Positions 1 through 9,099 are shown, counted from the stretch's first letter. The stretch: 64,000 nucleotides of DNA from an uncultured Paracoccaceae bacterium (GCA_951812305.1 CATOSB010000006.1:1-64000); one strand, 5' to 3'. The notes: generated by a model not told the origin, from the sequence alone. Numbers and translations: made by a program.

Positions 1-83
1 GATGTAACCGGTGCGAGCGCCCCATGGTATCGGCTTGCGGTTTGATATGAGATGCTGGTCTCCAATGATCTGGAGGTGATTTG

Positions 84-440
84 ATGTTGGATGATGGGGC
101 GGAGGTTTCGCGTCGCAAACCTGTACTGCGGACGGCGGCGGAGCGCGCGGCGATTGTGGCCGAGACGTATGCGCCAGGCGCGACGGTTGCGGGTGTGGCT
201 CGCAAACACGGTATGTCGGCGACGCGGTTATCGACATGGCGCACGACGGCCAGGCGCAAGGTCGCGCGTGACGAGGGTCAGACGTCTGGTTTTGCAGAGA
301 TCGCAGTGCTTGCGACACCACCGCCTTCGCCCTTTGACGGTGTTGAGATCATCGCGGGATCTGTCACTGTCCGCCTGCCCAAAAGCACGGCCACAAAACG
401 GATCAAGGATGTTGCGCGGCACCTGGCGCGACAGGGATGA
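84..440 (+). CDS. tnpA: IS66 accessory protein TnpA
   Basis: 118-aa IS66 TnpA (IS66 Orf1 / transposase_8-like). An N-terminal helix-turn-helix lies in the segment with ARKHGMSATRLSTWR (about residues 38-53), followed by a basic linker and a short C-terminal part ending near KDVARHLARQG. The ATG at 84 is chosen over an upstream in-frame TTG because GGAGGTGATTTG sits directly before it. The stop overlaps the tnpB start (ATGA-type overlap), so the two are translationally coupled. TnpA is required for IS66 transposition; the exact biochemical role is not settled for the family. Confidence 0.85.
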   Translation: MLDDGAEVSRRKPVLRTAAERAAIVAETYAPGATVAGVARKHGMSATRLSTWRTTARRKVARDEGQTSGFAEIAVLATPPPSPFDGVEIIAGSVTVRLPKSTATKRIKDVARHLARQG

Positions 441-790
441 TTGTTCCGTCGCAATCGGTGCGGGTTGTGATTGCGACCAGGCCGGTGGATTTCAGGAAGG
501 GCCATGACGGGCTGGCGGCGGTTGCCGAACGCGATCCGGGCCTTGATCCGCACTCGGGCGTAATCATCGTGTTCCGCGCCAAACGTGGAGATCGCATCAA
601 GGTTCTGCTTTGGGATGGGTCCGGTCTGGTGATGACGTACAAGCGGCTGGAACAGGGCAAGTTCGCCTGGCCCAGGGTCCATGATGGCGTGATGCGGCTG
701 TCCAAGGCGCAATTTGAGACTCTGTTTGAGGGTCTGGACTGGCGACGGGTGACGGCGCGGCGGACACGTCGACCGGGTGCGGCAGAGTGA
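437..790 (+). CDS. tnpB: IS66 accessory protein TnpB
   Basis: 117-aa IS66 Orf2-like protein. The family signatures are visible: VVIATRPVDFRKGHDGLAA near the N-terminus, the central LLWDGSGLVMTYKRLEQGKF segment, and a basic tail WRRVTARRTRRPG. Start ATG overlaps the tnpA stop. It is followed by a 55-bp gap before tnpC, as in other IS66 members. Identical in arrangement to the other three copies in this window. Confidence 0.87.
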   Translation: MIVPSQSVRVVIATRPVDFRKGHDGLAAVAERDPGLDPHSGVIIVFRAKRGDRIKVLLWDGSGLVMTYKRLEQGKFAWPRVHDGVMRLSKAQFETLFEGLDWRRVTARRTRRPGAAE

Positions 791-845
791 CTCTCAGCCT
801 TATGTACAGGGTGTAAATCGTGGCCTGATCTGCTAAGAACACGCC

Positions 846-2483
846 ATGCCTGACGCCCTTGAATCCCTTGATCTGGATGCCCTTCCCGCGGAGGTGCGGG
901 CGGTTGTTTTGGCGGCACGGAAAGAGGCGTTTGGCGTGAGCCTGTTGAACAGCAACCTGACGTCGCGCAATTGTGCACTCGAAGAAAGCAACGCCGCTCT
1001 CGCCACGCAGAACGTGGAACTTGAGGCGATCAACGCGCGTCTGGAGCATTTTGTCAAAGAACTGCACCAGCTGGTCTATGGCAAACGCTCCGAGAAGCTC
1101 AGCCCGGATGAACGGCAACTGGCTTTTGAAGATCTGGAGGTCGCGACAGCGGAGGCCGAGGCGCAGTCAGAAACAATCGAGATGACCAAACCGCGCAAGA
1201 AGCGCAAACCTGCGCAGCGCAACCTTGGGAACCTGCCGGATCATCTGGAACGTATCGAACAGGTGATCGAGCCTGACAGCATTACATGCCCCTGCGGCTG
1301 TGGTGAGATGGTCAGGATCGGCGAAGATCGCACCGAACGACTGGATATTGTTCCGGCCCAGGCGCGGGTGATCGTGACCATCCGGCCCAAATACGCCTGT
1401 CCGAACAAGGACGCTGGCGTGACCCAGGCACCTGCACCGGTACATCTGATCGAGGGTGGCCTGCCTACCGAGGGGACATTGGCGCAGGTGGCCGTGTCCA
1501 AGTACGCCGATCACTGCCCCTTGTTCCGGCAGGCGCAGATTTATGCCCGATCCGGCCTTGATCTGCACCGCTCCACCCTTGCGGGCTGGATGGGCCGGAT
1601 ATCCTTCCATCTTGCTCCCGTGGTGGATCATCTGTTCAAAGATCTCAAATCTTCCAGCAAGCTCTTTGCCGATGAGACGCGCTGTCCGGTGCTCGATCCG
1701 GGGCGCGGCAGAACCAAGACCGGGTATCTCTGGGCCATTGCCCGCGATGAGCGGCCCTTCGGGGGCACCGGCCCACCGGGTGTTGTGTTCTGTTACGCCG
1801 ATGGGCGTGGCGGCAAACACGCAACGGAGTTCCTGACCGGCTTCAGCGGTACGCTGCAGGTGGATGGCTATACGGGTTATAATGCCCTGACCAAACCGGG
1901 CCGTAACTCAGGATCCGTCAAACTGGCCTATTGCTGGGCTCATGCGCGGCGCAAGCTCAAGGAAGTGCATGACCGCGATGGCTCGCCCATTGCAGGGGAT
2001 GGGCTCAGGCGGATTGCCGAGTTCTACAAGATCGAGGCTGAGATTAGAGGAAAACCCGCCGCCGAGCGCAAAGCTGTTCGCCAGGAAAAGACCAAGCCGC
2101 TGATCGAGGCATTCGAGATCTGGCTCAAAACCGTCCGCTCCCGCATCTCGGCCAAATCACGCCTCGGCGATAAGCTCTCCTACATCGCCAAACACATGGA
2201 CGGACTGAAGCTCTTTCTCGATGACGGCGCTATCGAGATGGACAGCAACGTGGTCGAGCGAACCATCCGCCCGATTGCCCTCAATCGTAAGAACGCGCTC
2301 TTTGCGGGCCATGACGAAGGTGGCAGAAACTGGGGGCGTATCGCCTCCCTGATCGAAACCTGCAAGCTTAACGACGTCGAGCCCTATGCCTATCTCAAGG
2401 CAACCCTCGAAGCCATCGCTGCCGGCCATCCAGCAGCCCGCATCGACGAACTGATGCCCTGGAACTTTGACAGGGCGCGGTGA
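846..2483 (+). CDS. tnpC: IS66 transposase TnpC (DDE), full length
   Basis: 545-aa IS66 transposase. Order of parts: N-terminal leucine-rich/coiled-coil region (about residues 30-75), the LVYGKRSEKL segment, a Cys-rich zinc-binding motif CPCGCGEM (about 150), then the DDE core with FADETRCPVLDPG (first Asp), VDGYTGYN (second Asp), the YCWAHARRKLKE segment and the C-terminal MDSNVVERTIRPIALNRKN region carrying the acidic third residue. No internal stop. Length is normal for IS66 TnpC. This and copy 4 are the only intact tnpC genes here and are the likely source of activity for the family. Confidence 0.9.
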   Translation: MPDALESLDLDALPAEVRAVVLAARKEAFGVSLLNSNLTSRNCALEESNAALATQNVELEAINARLEHFVKELHQLVYGKRSEKLSPDERQLAFEDLEVATAEAEAQSETIEMTKPRKKRKPAQRNLGNLPDHLERIEQVIEPDSITCPCGCGEMVRIGEDRTERLDIVPAQARVIVTIRPKYACPNKDAGVTQAPAPVHLIEGGLPTEGTLAQVAVSKYADHCPLFRQAQIYARSGLDLHRSTLAGWMGRISFHLAPVVDHLFKDLKSSSKLFADETRCPVLDPGRGRTKTGYLWAIARDERPFGGTGPPGVVFCYADGRGGKHATEFLTGFSGTLQVDGYTGYNALTKPGRNSGSVKLAYCWAHARRKLKEVHDRDGSPIAGDGLRRIAEFYKIEAEIRGKPAAERKAVRQEKTKPLIEAFEIWLKTVRSRISAKSRLGDKLSYIAKHMDGLKLFLDDGAIEMDSNVVERTIRPIALNRKNALFAGHDEGGRNWGRIASLIETCKLNDVEPYAYLKATLEAIAAGHPAARIDELMPWNFDRAR

Positions 2484-2493
2484 CACCGCTTAC

Positions 2494-3240
2494 AGAGGTG
2501 TTTGTGCCCCTGTCGCATGCTCCAGGCCATGCCCAGGTGGATTTTGGAGAGTCTCTTGGTGTGATTGGCGGCGTCGAATGCAAGCTGCATTACTTTGCGA
2601 TGGCCTTGCCGCACTCGGACGCATTCTTCATCAAAGCGTATCCGGCTGAGACGACGGAAGCCTTTTGTGACGGCCACAATGCGGCTTTTGCATTCTTTGG
2701 CGGCGTGCCTCAGTCGATCCTCTATGACAACACCACAATCGCCGTTGCGAAGATTTGTGGCGACGGGAAGCGGGAGCGGACCAGAACATTCGCCGAGTTG
2801 CAGTCCCATTACCTTTTTGATGACAGGTTTGGCCGACCGGGAAAGGGCAATGACAAAGGTAACGTCGAAGGTGTGATCGGCTATGGGCGACGCAACTTCC
2901 TGGTTCCCGCGCCCCGGTTCGACAGCTTCGACGAGTTGAACGCCTGGCTGGAAGAGCGTTGCCTGAAGCGTCAGGATGACACCGTGCGTGGTCATGCAGA
3001 ATCCATTGGCGACCGCCTGATGCGCGACTTGGATGCGCTGATGGTGATGCCACCCACGCAATACGATGCCTGCGAGAAGGTCAGCACGCGGGCGACGTCG
3101 ATCTCCATGGTCCGCTATCGCAACAACGATTACTCGGTGCCCGTCGCATACGCCCATCATGAAGTTCAGGTCCGAGCCTACGTCCATGATGTCGTGATCG
3201 GCTGTGGCACCGCAGTGATCGCCCGCCACAGCCGGTCTTA
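2494..3240 (+). pseudogene. istA: IS21-family transposase IstA, internal fragment
   Basis: About 248 residues matching the middle and C-terminal part of IS21 IstA. Recognisable: GHAQVDFGE (first catalytic Asp), the HYFAMALPHSDAFFIKAYPAETTEAF segment in two parts, GGVPQSILYDNTTIAV (second Asp), GNDKGNVEG (Glu region) and NDYSVPVAYAHHEV. The 5' part is replaced by the right end of IS66 copy 1, and the 3' part stops at ARHSRS where an unrelated AlbA_2 fragment begins. No istB partner is present. Non-functional remnant. Confidence 0.85.
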
Positions 3241-3771
3241 ACTGAGGCCGATGTACGGGAGGTCTTAGAGAAACCCGAAAGTGGGCAGGTTGAGGTCAAG
3301 GGATCAGTGCTGCAGGACCTGCGGGCGTATCTCAAAGACGGCACCGTGACAAAGATGGAACCCAAGGACGGTGTGGATCCAATTTTGAAAACTATTGCGG
3401 GTTTTTTGAACACGAATGGTGGCTTGCTGATCATCGGTGCCGTTGAAGAAATTCATTTTAAGGGTGCTGATCTAAGCGCCTATCCTCAGATTGGCGATCA
3501 CCGACTTGTCGGAATCGATACCAACATGGATTTCGACAAAGCGGAGCGCACTGTGACAAACAAGATCCGACAACAGATCAGCTCTGTTGCAAGTCGGTTA
3601 TGCAAGATCAGTTATTTTAAGATTGAAGATACCGAAATTATGACTGTGGAAGTTCGCAAGAGTCCAACGCTTCAGGACTATCAGGGGAATATCTATGCGC
3701 GTGAGAACGCGCAAACCCGACAATTGACCGGGGCAGAGGTTGCGGAATTCGTCTCATCACGTGGCATGTAA
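3241..3771 (+). pseudogene. AlbA_2/Schlafen-type domain protein, 5'-truncated
   Basis: The open frame runs from the istA junction to 3771. It starts inside the domain, with EKPESGQVEVKGS, then DPILKTIAGFLNTNGGLLIIG (the conserved Asn-Thr-x-Gly-Gly-x-L/I core of the AlbA_2 fold), VTNKIRQQISS, and a C-terminal NIYARENAQTRQLTG strand. Family knowledge: AlbA_2 domains occur in predicted nucleic-acid-binding or nuclease proteins and are common in defence islands. A GTG at 3307 could serve as a start, but the conserved N-terminal strand lies upstream of it, so the natural 5' end has been lost. Function unknown. Confidence 0.65.
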
Positions 3772-3783
3772 AACGATGCCTGA

Positions 3784-4952
3784 TACCAACGGCTTGATCA
3801 ATTGACCGTTGCCCATTCTCTGGTCGTTATTGAGGTTATGCGCTGCGGGTCATTTTCGAAGAAGTTCCAGGCGTCTGCGCATTTGTCGAGGATCTGCTCG
3901 TAGGTATCGAACACGGTGATGGCCAGCTTGTTGGAGCGCAGATAGGCCCAGACATTTTCCATCGGGTTGAGTTCGGGCGCATAGGGGGGCAGCTTCAGGA
4001 GCGTTATGTTGTCTGGCACCAAGAGCCCCTTGGCTCCGTGCCACCCCGCGCCATCTGTGACCAGGAGCGCATGAGAACCGGGTGCGATTGTTTTTGAGAC
4101 CTCGTCGAGATGCAGGCCCATCGCCTCTGTGTTAACATAAGGCAGGATCAGCCCAGCTGCGGCACCACGTGCCGGACAGGCAGCGCCAAATACGTAGCTC
4201 CATTTGTAGCGGGTATCCCGGGGCGCACGTGGGCGGGTTCCCCGCTTCGCCCAGACACGGGTGAGTGTTCCCTGCTGGCCCACCCGTGCTTCGTCCTGGA
4301 ACCATATTTCCAGTGGCTTTCCTTTCGCCCGTTCAGTCAAAATGTCGGCTACGATGCTGGCAAAGTTTTTTTTAAATGCAGTCTGTGCCACTGGGTCGGC
4401 GTTGGGATGTTCGGGGCGGACCGACAGCCTGCGAAAGCCCAGTTGAACCAAATAACTACCTACTGTGCGTTCGTGGAGCTTGATCTCGAACTCCGCCTCA
4501 ATGCGCCGGGCAAGATCGGCGCGACGCCAGCGAACCACACCATCGCGGGCCGGATCAGGGCCAGCCTCCACCCAGACCGCAAGCTGCGCTATCTGCTCCG
4601 GCGACAATCGAGGTTTCGCGCCGCCACCCCCACGATCTGACAGCCCGTCAGGACCTTCGACATTGTATCGATGGACCCAGTCTCGAAGGGTTTGGCGATC
4701 CATCCCGCAACTCTGGGCAGCAACCTTGCGCGACGACCCTTCAAGCACCAGAGCAATCGCCAAAAGCCGACGTGCTACTTTGCCGTTCGACGCGCGACCG
4801 GCTAAAGCGCGCAACTCGTGCACCGTGAAATCATCGCGCAAAACCGGAACCGCGGCACCCATATCTCCCTCCCTCTCTGGACAGAAACAGTGAGTCACAT
4901 ACCGAACAATTTGGGAATCCAAAAAGCGAGTCAAATCATCCCGCCGTTGGTA
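3784..4952 (-). mobile_element. IS630-family element, copy 1
   Basis: 1169-bp element with termini TACCAACGG and CCGTTGGTA. It is flanked by TGA on both sides (3781-3783 and 4953-4955), which reads as a 3-bp duplication. An identical-looking element is at 43209-44377. It lies just after the AlbA_2 fragment and before a secreted-protein gene. Confidence 0.85.
3798..4862 (-). CDS. IS630-family transposase (winged helix + DDE_3)
   Basis: 354-aa transposase. The N-terminal half carries two helix-turn-helix stretches (KVAAQSCGMDRQTLRDWVHRY; ARRIEAEFEIKLHERTVGSYL in two parts). The C-terminal DDE core shows WFQDEARVGQQG (first Asp), LLVTDGAGWHGAK (second Asp) and LPPYAPELNPMENVWAYLR (the canonical final Glu). 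Start ATG at 4862 is chosen because GGGAGGGAG precedes it; a longer frame extends upstream but through the element terminus. One continuous ORF, unlike the two frameshift-type IS630 elements at 33.6 and 35.5 kb. Confidence 0.88.
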   Translation of the reverse strand: MGAAVPVLRDDFTVHELRALAGRASNGKVARRLLAIALVLEGSSRKVAAQSCGMDRQTLRDWVHRYNVEGPDGLSDRGGGGAKPRLSPEQIAQLAVWVEAGPDPARDGVVRWRRADLARRIEAEFEIKLHERTVGSYLVQLGFRRLSVRPEHPNADPVAQTAFKKNFASIVADILTERAKGKPLEIWFQDEARVGQQGTLTRVWAKRGTRPRAPRDTRYKWSYVFGAACPARGAAAGLILPYVNTEAMGLHLDEVSKTIAPGSHALLVTDGAGWHGAKGLLVPDNITLLKLPPYAPELNPMENVWAYLRSNKLAITVFDTYEQILDKCADAWNFFENDPQRITSITTREWATVN

Positions 4953-5039
4953 TGATGCACTGACATAGATTAGCGGATGGTCATTTCTGATATATACGTT
5001 GGGTAGTGTAGTTTGAGATATTTTCTTTGGAGACTCCAA

Positions 5040-5522
5040 ATGACCAATTTTACTTTCGTCAAAAGAGTGATTTGCATCGGCGCATCTTTGGGTCTCTTTG
5101 CAAATAGCGCTATTGCACAGGACAGCGCGGCACTCCTAATAATGAAGACAGATGGGCAACCGCCAATGGTAGAGGCAGGTAGCGTCGATCTGGTCGGTGC
5201 GACTCAGCTATACGAGTTACTCGGCGAAAACTACATTGTCATGTCGGGCAATAAGACATTCAATCCGGTCCGAATGCCGGTGCCATTGAAGTTACCACCT
5301 GGGACAAAACCCCCAATCACTCCAATTTGTCAGTGCCCTGAGGGCTATATCGCAGCGCTCGAAAATCGGTTTTTAACGATAGAGGTGAACCCACTGCTTC
5401 AACGCCAATCTGTAAACGGTTTTGATCATGCCAAACCTGTTCAACAGTTTGGTGTTGATAAAAACATGATGCTTGAGAAATTTGCCGTGCCCGGCGCAAC
5501 ACCTACCTTCGGCGGTAATTGA
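5040..5522 (+). CDS. Secreted protein of unknown function
   Basis: 160-aa protein with a clear Sec signal peptide: basic start (MTNFTFVKR), hydrophobic core, and a probable cleavage after SAIA-Q near residue 27. The mature part has a short CQCPEGY motif and ends in a Pro/Gly-rich tail. An ATG at 5040 preceded by TTTGGAGACTCC is preferred over a TTG at 5013. No family recognised. It is followed after only 3 bp by the next gene, so the two are probably co-transcribed and may act together at the envelope. Not cut by any IS. Confidence 0.6.
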   Translation: MTNFTFVKRVICIGASLGLFANSAIAQDSAALLIMKTDGQPPMVEAGSVDLVGATQLYELLGENYIVMSGNKTFNPVRMPVPLKLPPGTKPPITPICQCPEGYIAALENRFLTIEVNPLLQRQSVNGFDHAKPVQQFGVDKNMMLEKFAVPGATPTFGGN

Positions 5523-5525
5523 GCG

Positions 5526-6293
5526 GTGGATGAGGAAGAAGTAAACGTAACCCCCCTAACCAAGGTCCCTTGGTATCAGCGTTTTTGGGGTCAGGTCCTG
5601 CATACTGGTGACATTAGCGGTAAAGTTCTGACCCTGATCGCGTTACCGAGCGCCATTGCCGCAGTAATCGCTTATTACGACGAGTTCTATGACGTCTTAA
5701 CTGAGCCGGATGTTGTCGCGAAAATAGAAAGTGTTGGTATCAGGTGCGCTTTGGCAATCAACGAGGATCCCAATACGCCTGGCCTGCGTGATCTCCTGAA
5801 TTCTCAATGCGGCAAGGCGGCGATCTCGACTTGGGTTGGGCTTGAACTTCACAATGAAGACAGTATTGACCGAACAATTGTTGCGATCGGCGCACGGGTG
5901 ATCTTCCCCGCTGACATCGAGATTTCAAACCGTAAAATCGAGCTAACTCAAGCACGTATCGTTGAAGACGTTCTGCAGAATGACTTCAAGGTTCATCAAC
6001 TTATACCCTGGCGGGCTTTGCAGCTTGGACCGGGTCAAGAAGTTCCTATCGAGATAGATCTCCGACCGTTCGCGAGTGCGCAACAAGTACCGTTCAACGA
6101 GTTCCGCGCGCTCATCACCGCCGATCCCTCGCCGCTTCCTGGATCGGATGTTGACCTTGAAGTCCGCGCACGCTTCTCGGGCTCTGAGGGATGGCAGACA
6201 ATCGGTCGATGCAAACTAAATTACAAGCCTGACTTAGTCGCCAAGAAGGCCCAATCAGACTTCATTCGGGGATATACAAGTTCGTGCCATTAG
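5526..6293 (+). CDS. Membrane-anchored protein of unknown function
   Basis: 255 aa, probable GTG start 3 bp after the preceding stop. One hydrophobic segment at about residues 33-52 (VLTLIALPSAIAAVIAYY) after a short acidic N-terminus predicts a single-span protein; the remainder looks like a soluble beta-rich domain with a C-terminal Cys pair region (GRCKLNY, YTSSCH). No conserved family recognised. The tail overlaps by 4 bp the end of the convergent cysteine desulfurase fragment. Pairing with the secreted protein upstream suggests a two-gene operon. Confidence 0.6.
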   Translation: MDEEEVNVTPLTKVPWYQRFWGQVLHTGDISGKVLTLIALPSAIAAVIAYYDEFYDVLTEPDVVAKIESVGIRCALAINEDPNTPGLRDLLNSQCGKAAISTWVGLELHNEDSIDRTIVAIGARVIFPADIEISNRKIELTQARIVEDVLQNDFKVHQLIPWRALQLGPGQEVPIEIDLRPFASAQQVPFNEFRALITADPSPLPGSDVDLEVRARFSGSEGWQTIGRCKLNYKPDLVAKKAQSDFIRGYTSSCH

Positions 6294-6759
6294 GGCGTTT
6301 GACATGCGTCTTCGAGAAACTCGATAGCAGCATCAACTTGCGCTTTTGTTGAGAAGCGGCCGAAGCTAAAACGGATGCACTCGGATGTAGCCTGACGATC
6401 TAACCCCATTGCGAGCAAAACGTGCGACGGCTCAACTGAACCGGACGAACATGCTGACTGAGTTGAGGCTGCGATCTGCGGCTGTAAGCGCGCTAAAAGA
6501 TCTGACGCGTCGTGACCTGGAAAACTCATTAAGGCGTTTCCGGGATGGCGCTGGTCAACTGATCCAATCAGTTTTGCAATTTGCTTTTGCTCAAGTGCTT
6601 TGACGAAGTGGTTGCGAATGGCGGCCACACGAATGCGCTCCTCTGACCCGAGCTCTTTTAATATGCGGCAGGCCTCACCGAAACCCACAATCAGCTCCGT
6701 CGGCATAGTACCACCACGGCGTCCACCTTGTTGGCCGGCTCCGACGATCACAGGTTTTA
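6290..6759 (-). pseudogene. Cysteine desulfurase (IscS/NifS/DndA-like), C-terminal fragment
   Basis: About 156 residues of a PLP-dependent cysteine desulfurase. Visible: GAGQQGGRRGGTMPTELIVG (the small-domain entry motif, GGGQE.G.R.GT in relatives) and STQSACSSGSVEPSHVL, holding the active-site Cys on its mobile loop. The N-terminal half with the PLP lysine is missing because the IS5 element begins at 6760. No matching 9-bp or short duplication flanks that IS, so the missing half was deleted rather than displaced. The next gene upstream on this strand is an AIPR-like gene; desulfurases of this type feed sulfur to Fe-S assembly, tRNA thiolation or DNA phosphorothioation. Confidence 0.8.
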
Positions 6760-7858
6760 GGCGTTGTTGCATAGATCACCCGCCTTCTGATATCGACGCA
6801 TTTTGTTTCCTTGAGGATGTTGTAGATGCCGCACAAATTCAACGCAGATCGTCGAGACAAGATCCCGAAACAGAAGTATCGCGTGGCCAATTGGGCTGAA
6901 TACAACGAAGCGCTTCGTCGGCGCGGTGATCTGACGATCTGGATTAGTGAGGATGCAATGAGTTCATGGGCGGCGCCGCGGCGTACTACCCGTGGCGGGC
7001 AGCGCAAATATTCGGATCTGGCGATTGAGATGTGCCTGACGCCGGGCATGGTATTCCGCCAACCATTACGCCAGACGCAAGGCTTGATGCGTTCGATTGC
7101 AAAGCTGCTCTGTGTCGAAATCGCGGTACCTGATTTCTCCACCTTGTCGCGGCGGGGCAGCGGCCTGGCGTTACCTGCAAAGCCAGGGATCGATGGCCGG
7201 GCGGCGATCCATTTGGCAGTGGACAGTACAGGTCTTAAGATCTTCGGCGCGGGCGAGTGGCTTGAGGAAAAGCACAAAATCAAGCGTAAACGGCGCTCCT
7301 GGCGCAAGCTACACCTCGGTCTTGATCTTGTCAGCGGGGAGATCGTCTGTTCTGATCTCACCACGGATGACGTCGGCGGTCCGACGGTGCTGCCAGATCT
7401 CCTGGATCAGGTCGATGGTCCGGTTGATTGGTTCCTCGCAGATGGAGCATACGACGGAGAACCAACATCCGATTTACTTGCCGCTCGGTTCGGACCGATG
7501 ATCAAGGTGACGATCCCACCTCCCAAAAACGCGGTTGTGAGCCCCAATGCGGCCCACAATCTGACGGCACGAGACTGCCATATCGCCGAGATCGCAGCCC
7601 GCGGGCGGATGGCCTGGCAGAAAGCCACTGGCTACAATCAACGCAGCCGGGGTGAGACTCTCATGGGCCGCTGGAAGGCGGTTATTGGGCCCAGGCTAAA
7701 GTCGCGCGACTTCAAAAACCGGAAATCGGAAGCCAGGATTGGCGTGCAGATTCTCAACCGAATGACCGGGCTTGGCCAGCCACGTTTCGAACGCACCGCC
7801 TGAATTCCGTCTCGGGCAGGGCGCGTTCCGAGCTCCAGAGCTTCCGTGCAACAACGCC
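6760..7858 (+). mobile_element. IS5-family element
   Basis: Termini GGCGTTGTTGCATAGATC (left) and an inverted right end GGCGTTGTTGCACGGA share their first 12 bases, typical of the IS903-like part of the IS5 family. No target duplication is visible (left flank CAGGTTTTA, right flank CACCAGAAC), so sequence next to one or both ends has been lost. It separates the cysteine desulfurase fragment from the AIPR-like gene. Confidence 0.82.
6826..7803 (+). CDS. IS5-family transposase
   Basis: 325-aa DDE transposase of the IS5 family. Recognisable: YSDLAIEMCLTPGMVFRQPLR and the DFSTLSRR motif, HLAVDSTGLKIFG (first Asp), VDWFLADGAYDGEP (second Asp), and the C-terminal YNQRSRGETLMGRWKAVIG (Y-x2-R-x3-E-x6-K signature containing the Glu). 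A single intact frame, so the element may be active. ATG at 6826 is followed by a normal N-terminus (MPHKFNADRRDKIPK). Confidence 0.9.
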   Translation: MPHKFNADRRDKIPKQKYRVANWAEYNEALRRRGDLTIWISEDAMSSWAAPRRTTRGGQRKYSDLAIEMCLTPGMVFRQPLRQTQGLMRSIAKLLCVEIAVPDFSTLSRRGSGLALPAKPGIDGRAAIHLAVDSTGLKIFGAGEWLEEKHKIKRKRRSWRKLHLGLDLVSGEIVCSDLTTDDVGGPTVLPDLLDQVDGPVDWFLADGAYDGEPTSDLLAARFGPMIKVTIPPPKNAVVSPNAAHNLTARDCHIAEIAARGRMAWQKATGYNQRSRGETLMGRWKAVIGPRLKSRDFKNRKSEARIGVQILNRMTGLGQPRFERTA

Positions 7859-7872
7859 CACCAGAACAAGGT

Positions 7873-9028
7873 TTATGCTTGTCTGAGCAGCCTCGCGTAG
7901 ATCGATGTGACCTGCATCAATGATGAATAACAAGCTTTGCTTTTGCCCATGCTCTGCGGGTTGTGGCTTGCGATATCCATATAGGATTGTTTGGCTACGT
8001 TGATCAGTTCTTCATCTTTTAACTGAGCTGGTTTGTTCAACTGCCAACCTGCGGCAGATTGGTAAACAAAGGCCGCATGTGATGCGAGAATCGGGAAGAT
8101 GATCCCATCAGGAACGTCTACAACCTTGCCACCATCTCGTTCGACAGACCTAATTTGAGTGCCGATAAAGTTCTGATTTTTTTTTCCAGTGTTCATAAAG
8201 TTTCCAAGCCACCGGCGCGAGTCCAATGAAAGCTTTGTACATTTCTGTATCAGGCTCATCGGCAAGCTTTTGGAAGATTTTGAGACAGCGTGTTTTCTGA
8301 CTGTAGGCAAACACCTTGTTGCTAAGGTCGAGATTGATACCTGCGGGTTTCTTGATGCCATCAGGAAGCAGCGCAAAGGTAACTTGAATGAGTTTTTCAG
8401 TGTCGAGAAAATCATCATTCGCCGTTAAGTCGCTTTCACTTTTGCGAAGCTTCTTGTTCGGATAAAGTGTCTTAACACTTCTTTCCAATTCCTCCAATTG
8501 CCCTCGGCGGCCTGCGATAGATATGGATTTTACATCGTTCTGAAAGTTGCGCGAGATCGAGATTTCGGCAATCAAATAGTCGTCGTCTGTCACGATAATT
8601 TCAAATTTGATACTTGGATCGGCGGTTTCATCTTCACTGCGGTGATCGAAGTAACGTTTCACCTCGCCGCGCGTTTGAGACCCATTGATGATACTAGCAT
8701 CCGTTAAAATTAGCTGGCGAGACTTGTCATCAATTTCCGCAGACCTTGCAACTAATACTGTGCCACTGTTCAAAACCCCGAAAACCTCGGGATTTTCTTT
8801 TAATGTCTTCCGAATTGCTTGGTGAACCAGAGTTGGCGATTTTCGCTGTTTGCCCTTTGCATCCAGAAGATATTCGCGAACGTTTTCGTTGTCTTTCAAC
8901 CCAAGAATAGAAGACACTGGGGCAGAGCCTGAATACACTTTACGACCCTCTGAATCATCTTCAGGGGAAGAAATGTTACGACATTTGTGGAAGGTAAAGC
9001 GGTAGTTTTCACTCAAAGGAGTGTCCAT
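7873..9028 (-). pseudogene. AIPR-like (abortive infection phage resistance) protein, frame broken at A9
   Basis: Start ATG at 9028 with AAGGAAC upstream. The first frame carries NENVREYLLDA, FGVLNSGTVLVAR and LTDASIINGSQTRGEV, which match the N-G-x-T-I/V and I-x-N-G-x-Q-T motifs of the AIPR family. It leaves frame at a run of nine A (T on the plus strand, 8177-8185) and stops 9 codons later. Reading eight A instead continues into KNQNFIGTQIRSVERDGGK and on to a stop at 7873, giving about 384 aa. So either a one-base mutation, a sequencing error, or slippage on the homopolymer. AIPR proteins are linked to phage resistance; a DndB-type function was considered but the DGQHR motif is absent. Low-GC relative to neighbours. 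Confidence 0.62.
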
Positions 9029-9099
9029 GGTAGTTCCTTTCGTTTTCCTGTCTGCCAACATAAATGGACGCACCCACCATGGGTGACCCGTTAATCAGA

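Larger units (their letters stand above)
4..2493 (+). mobile_element. IS66-family element, copy 1 (tnpA-tnpB-tnpC, apparently intact)
   Basis: Complete three-gene IS66 element of 2490 bp. The left end reads GTAACCGGTGCGAGCGCC and the inverted right end reads GTAAGCGGTGTCACCGCGCC, which gives imperfect terminal inverted repeats. All three genes are open. The right end has cut into an IS21 istA gene. Only three bases lie to the left in this window, so the 8-bp duplication expected for IS66 cannot be checked; the visible GAT does not match the end of the right flank AGAGGTGT, which hints at rearrangement. Closest to copy 4 (55152-57591): both share a tnpC form that copies 2 and 3 lack. Confidence 0.9.

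Noticed and set aside
6826..7364. Minus-strand frame across the IS5 that could extend the desulfurase
   Set aside because: It has no desulfurase motifs beyond 6760, where the IS end begins.
7873..9028. DndB (DNA phosphorothioation regulator) identity
   Set aside because: The DGQHR motif is absent; NSGTVLVAR and INGSQT fit AIPR better.
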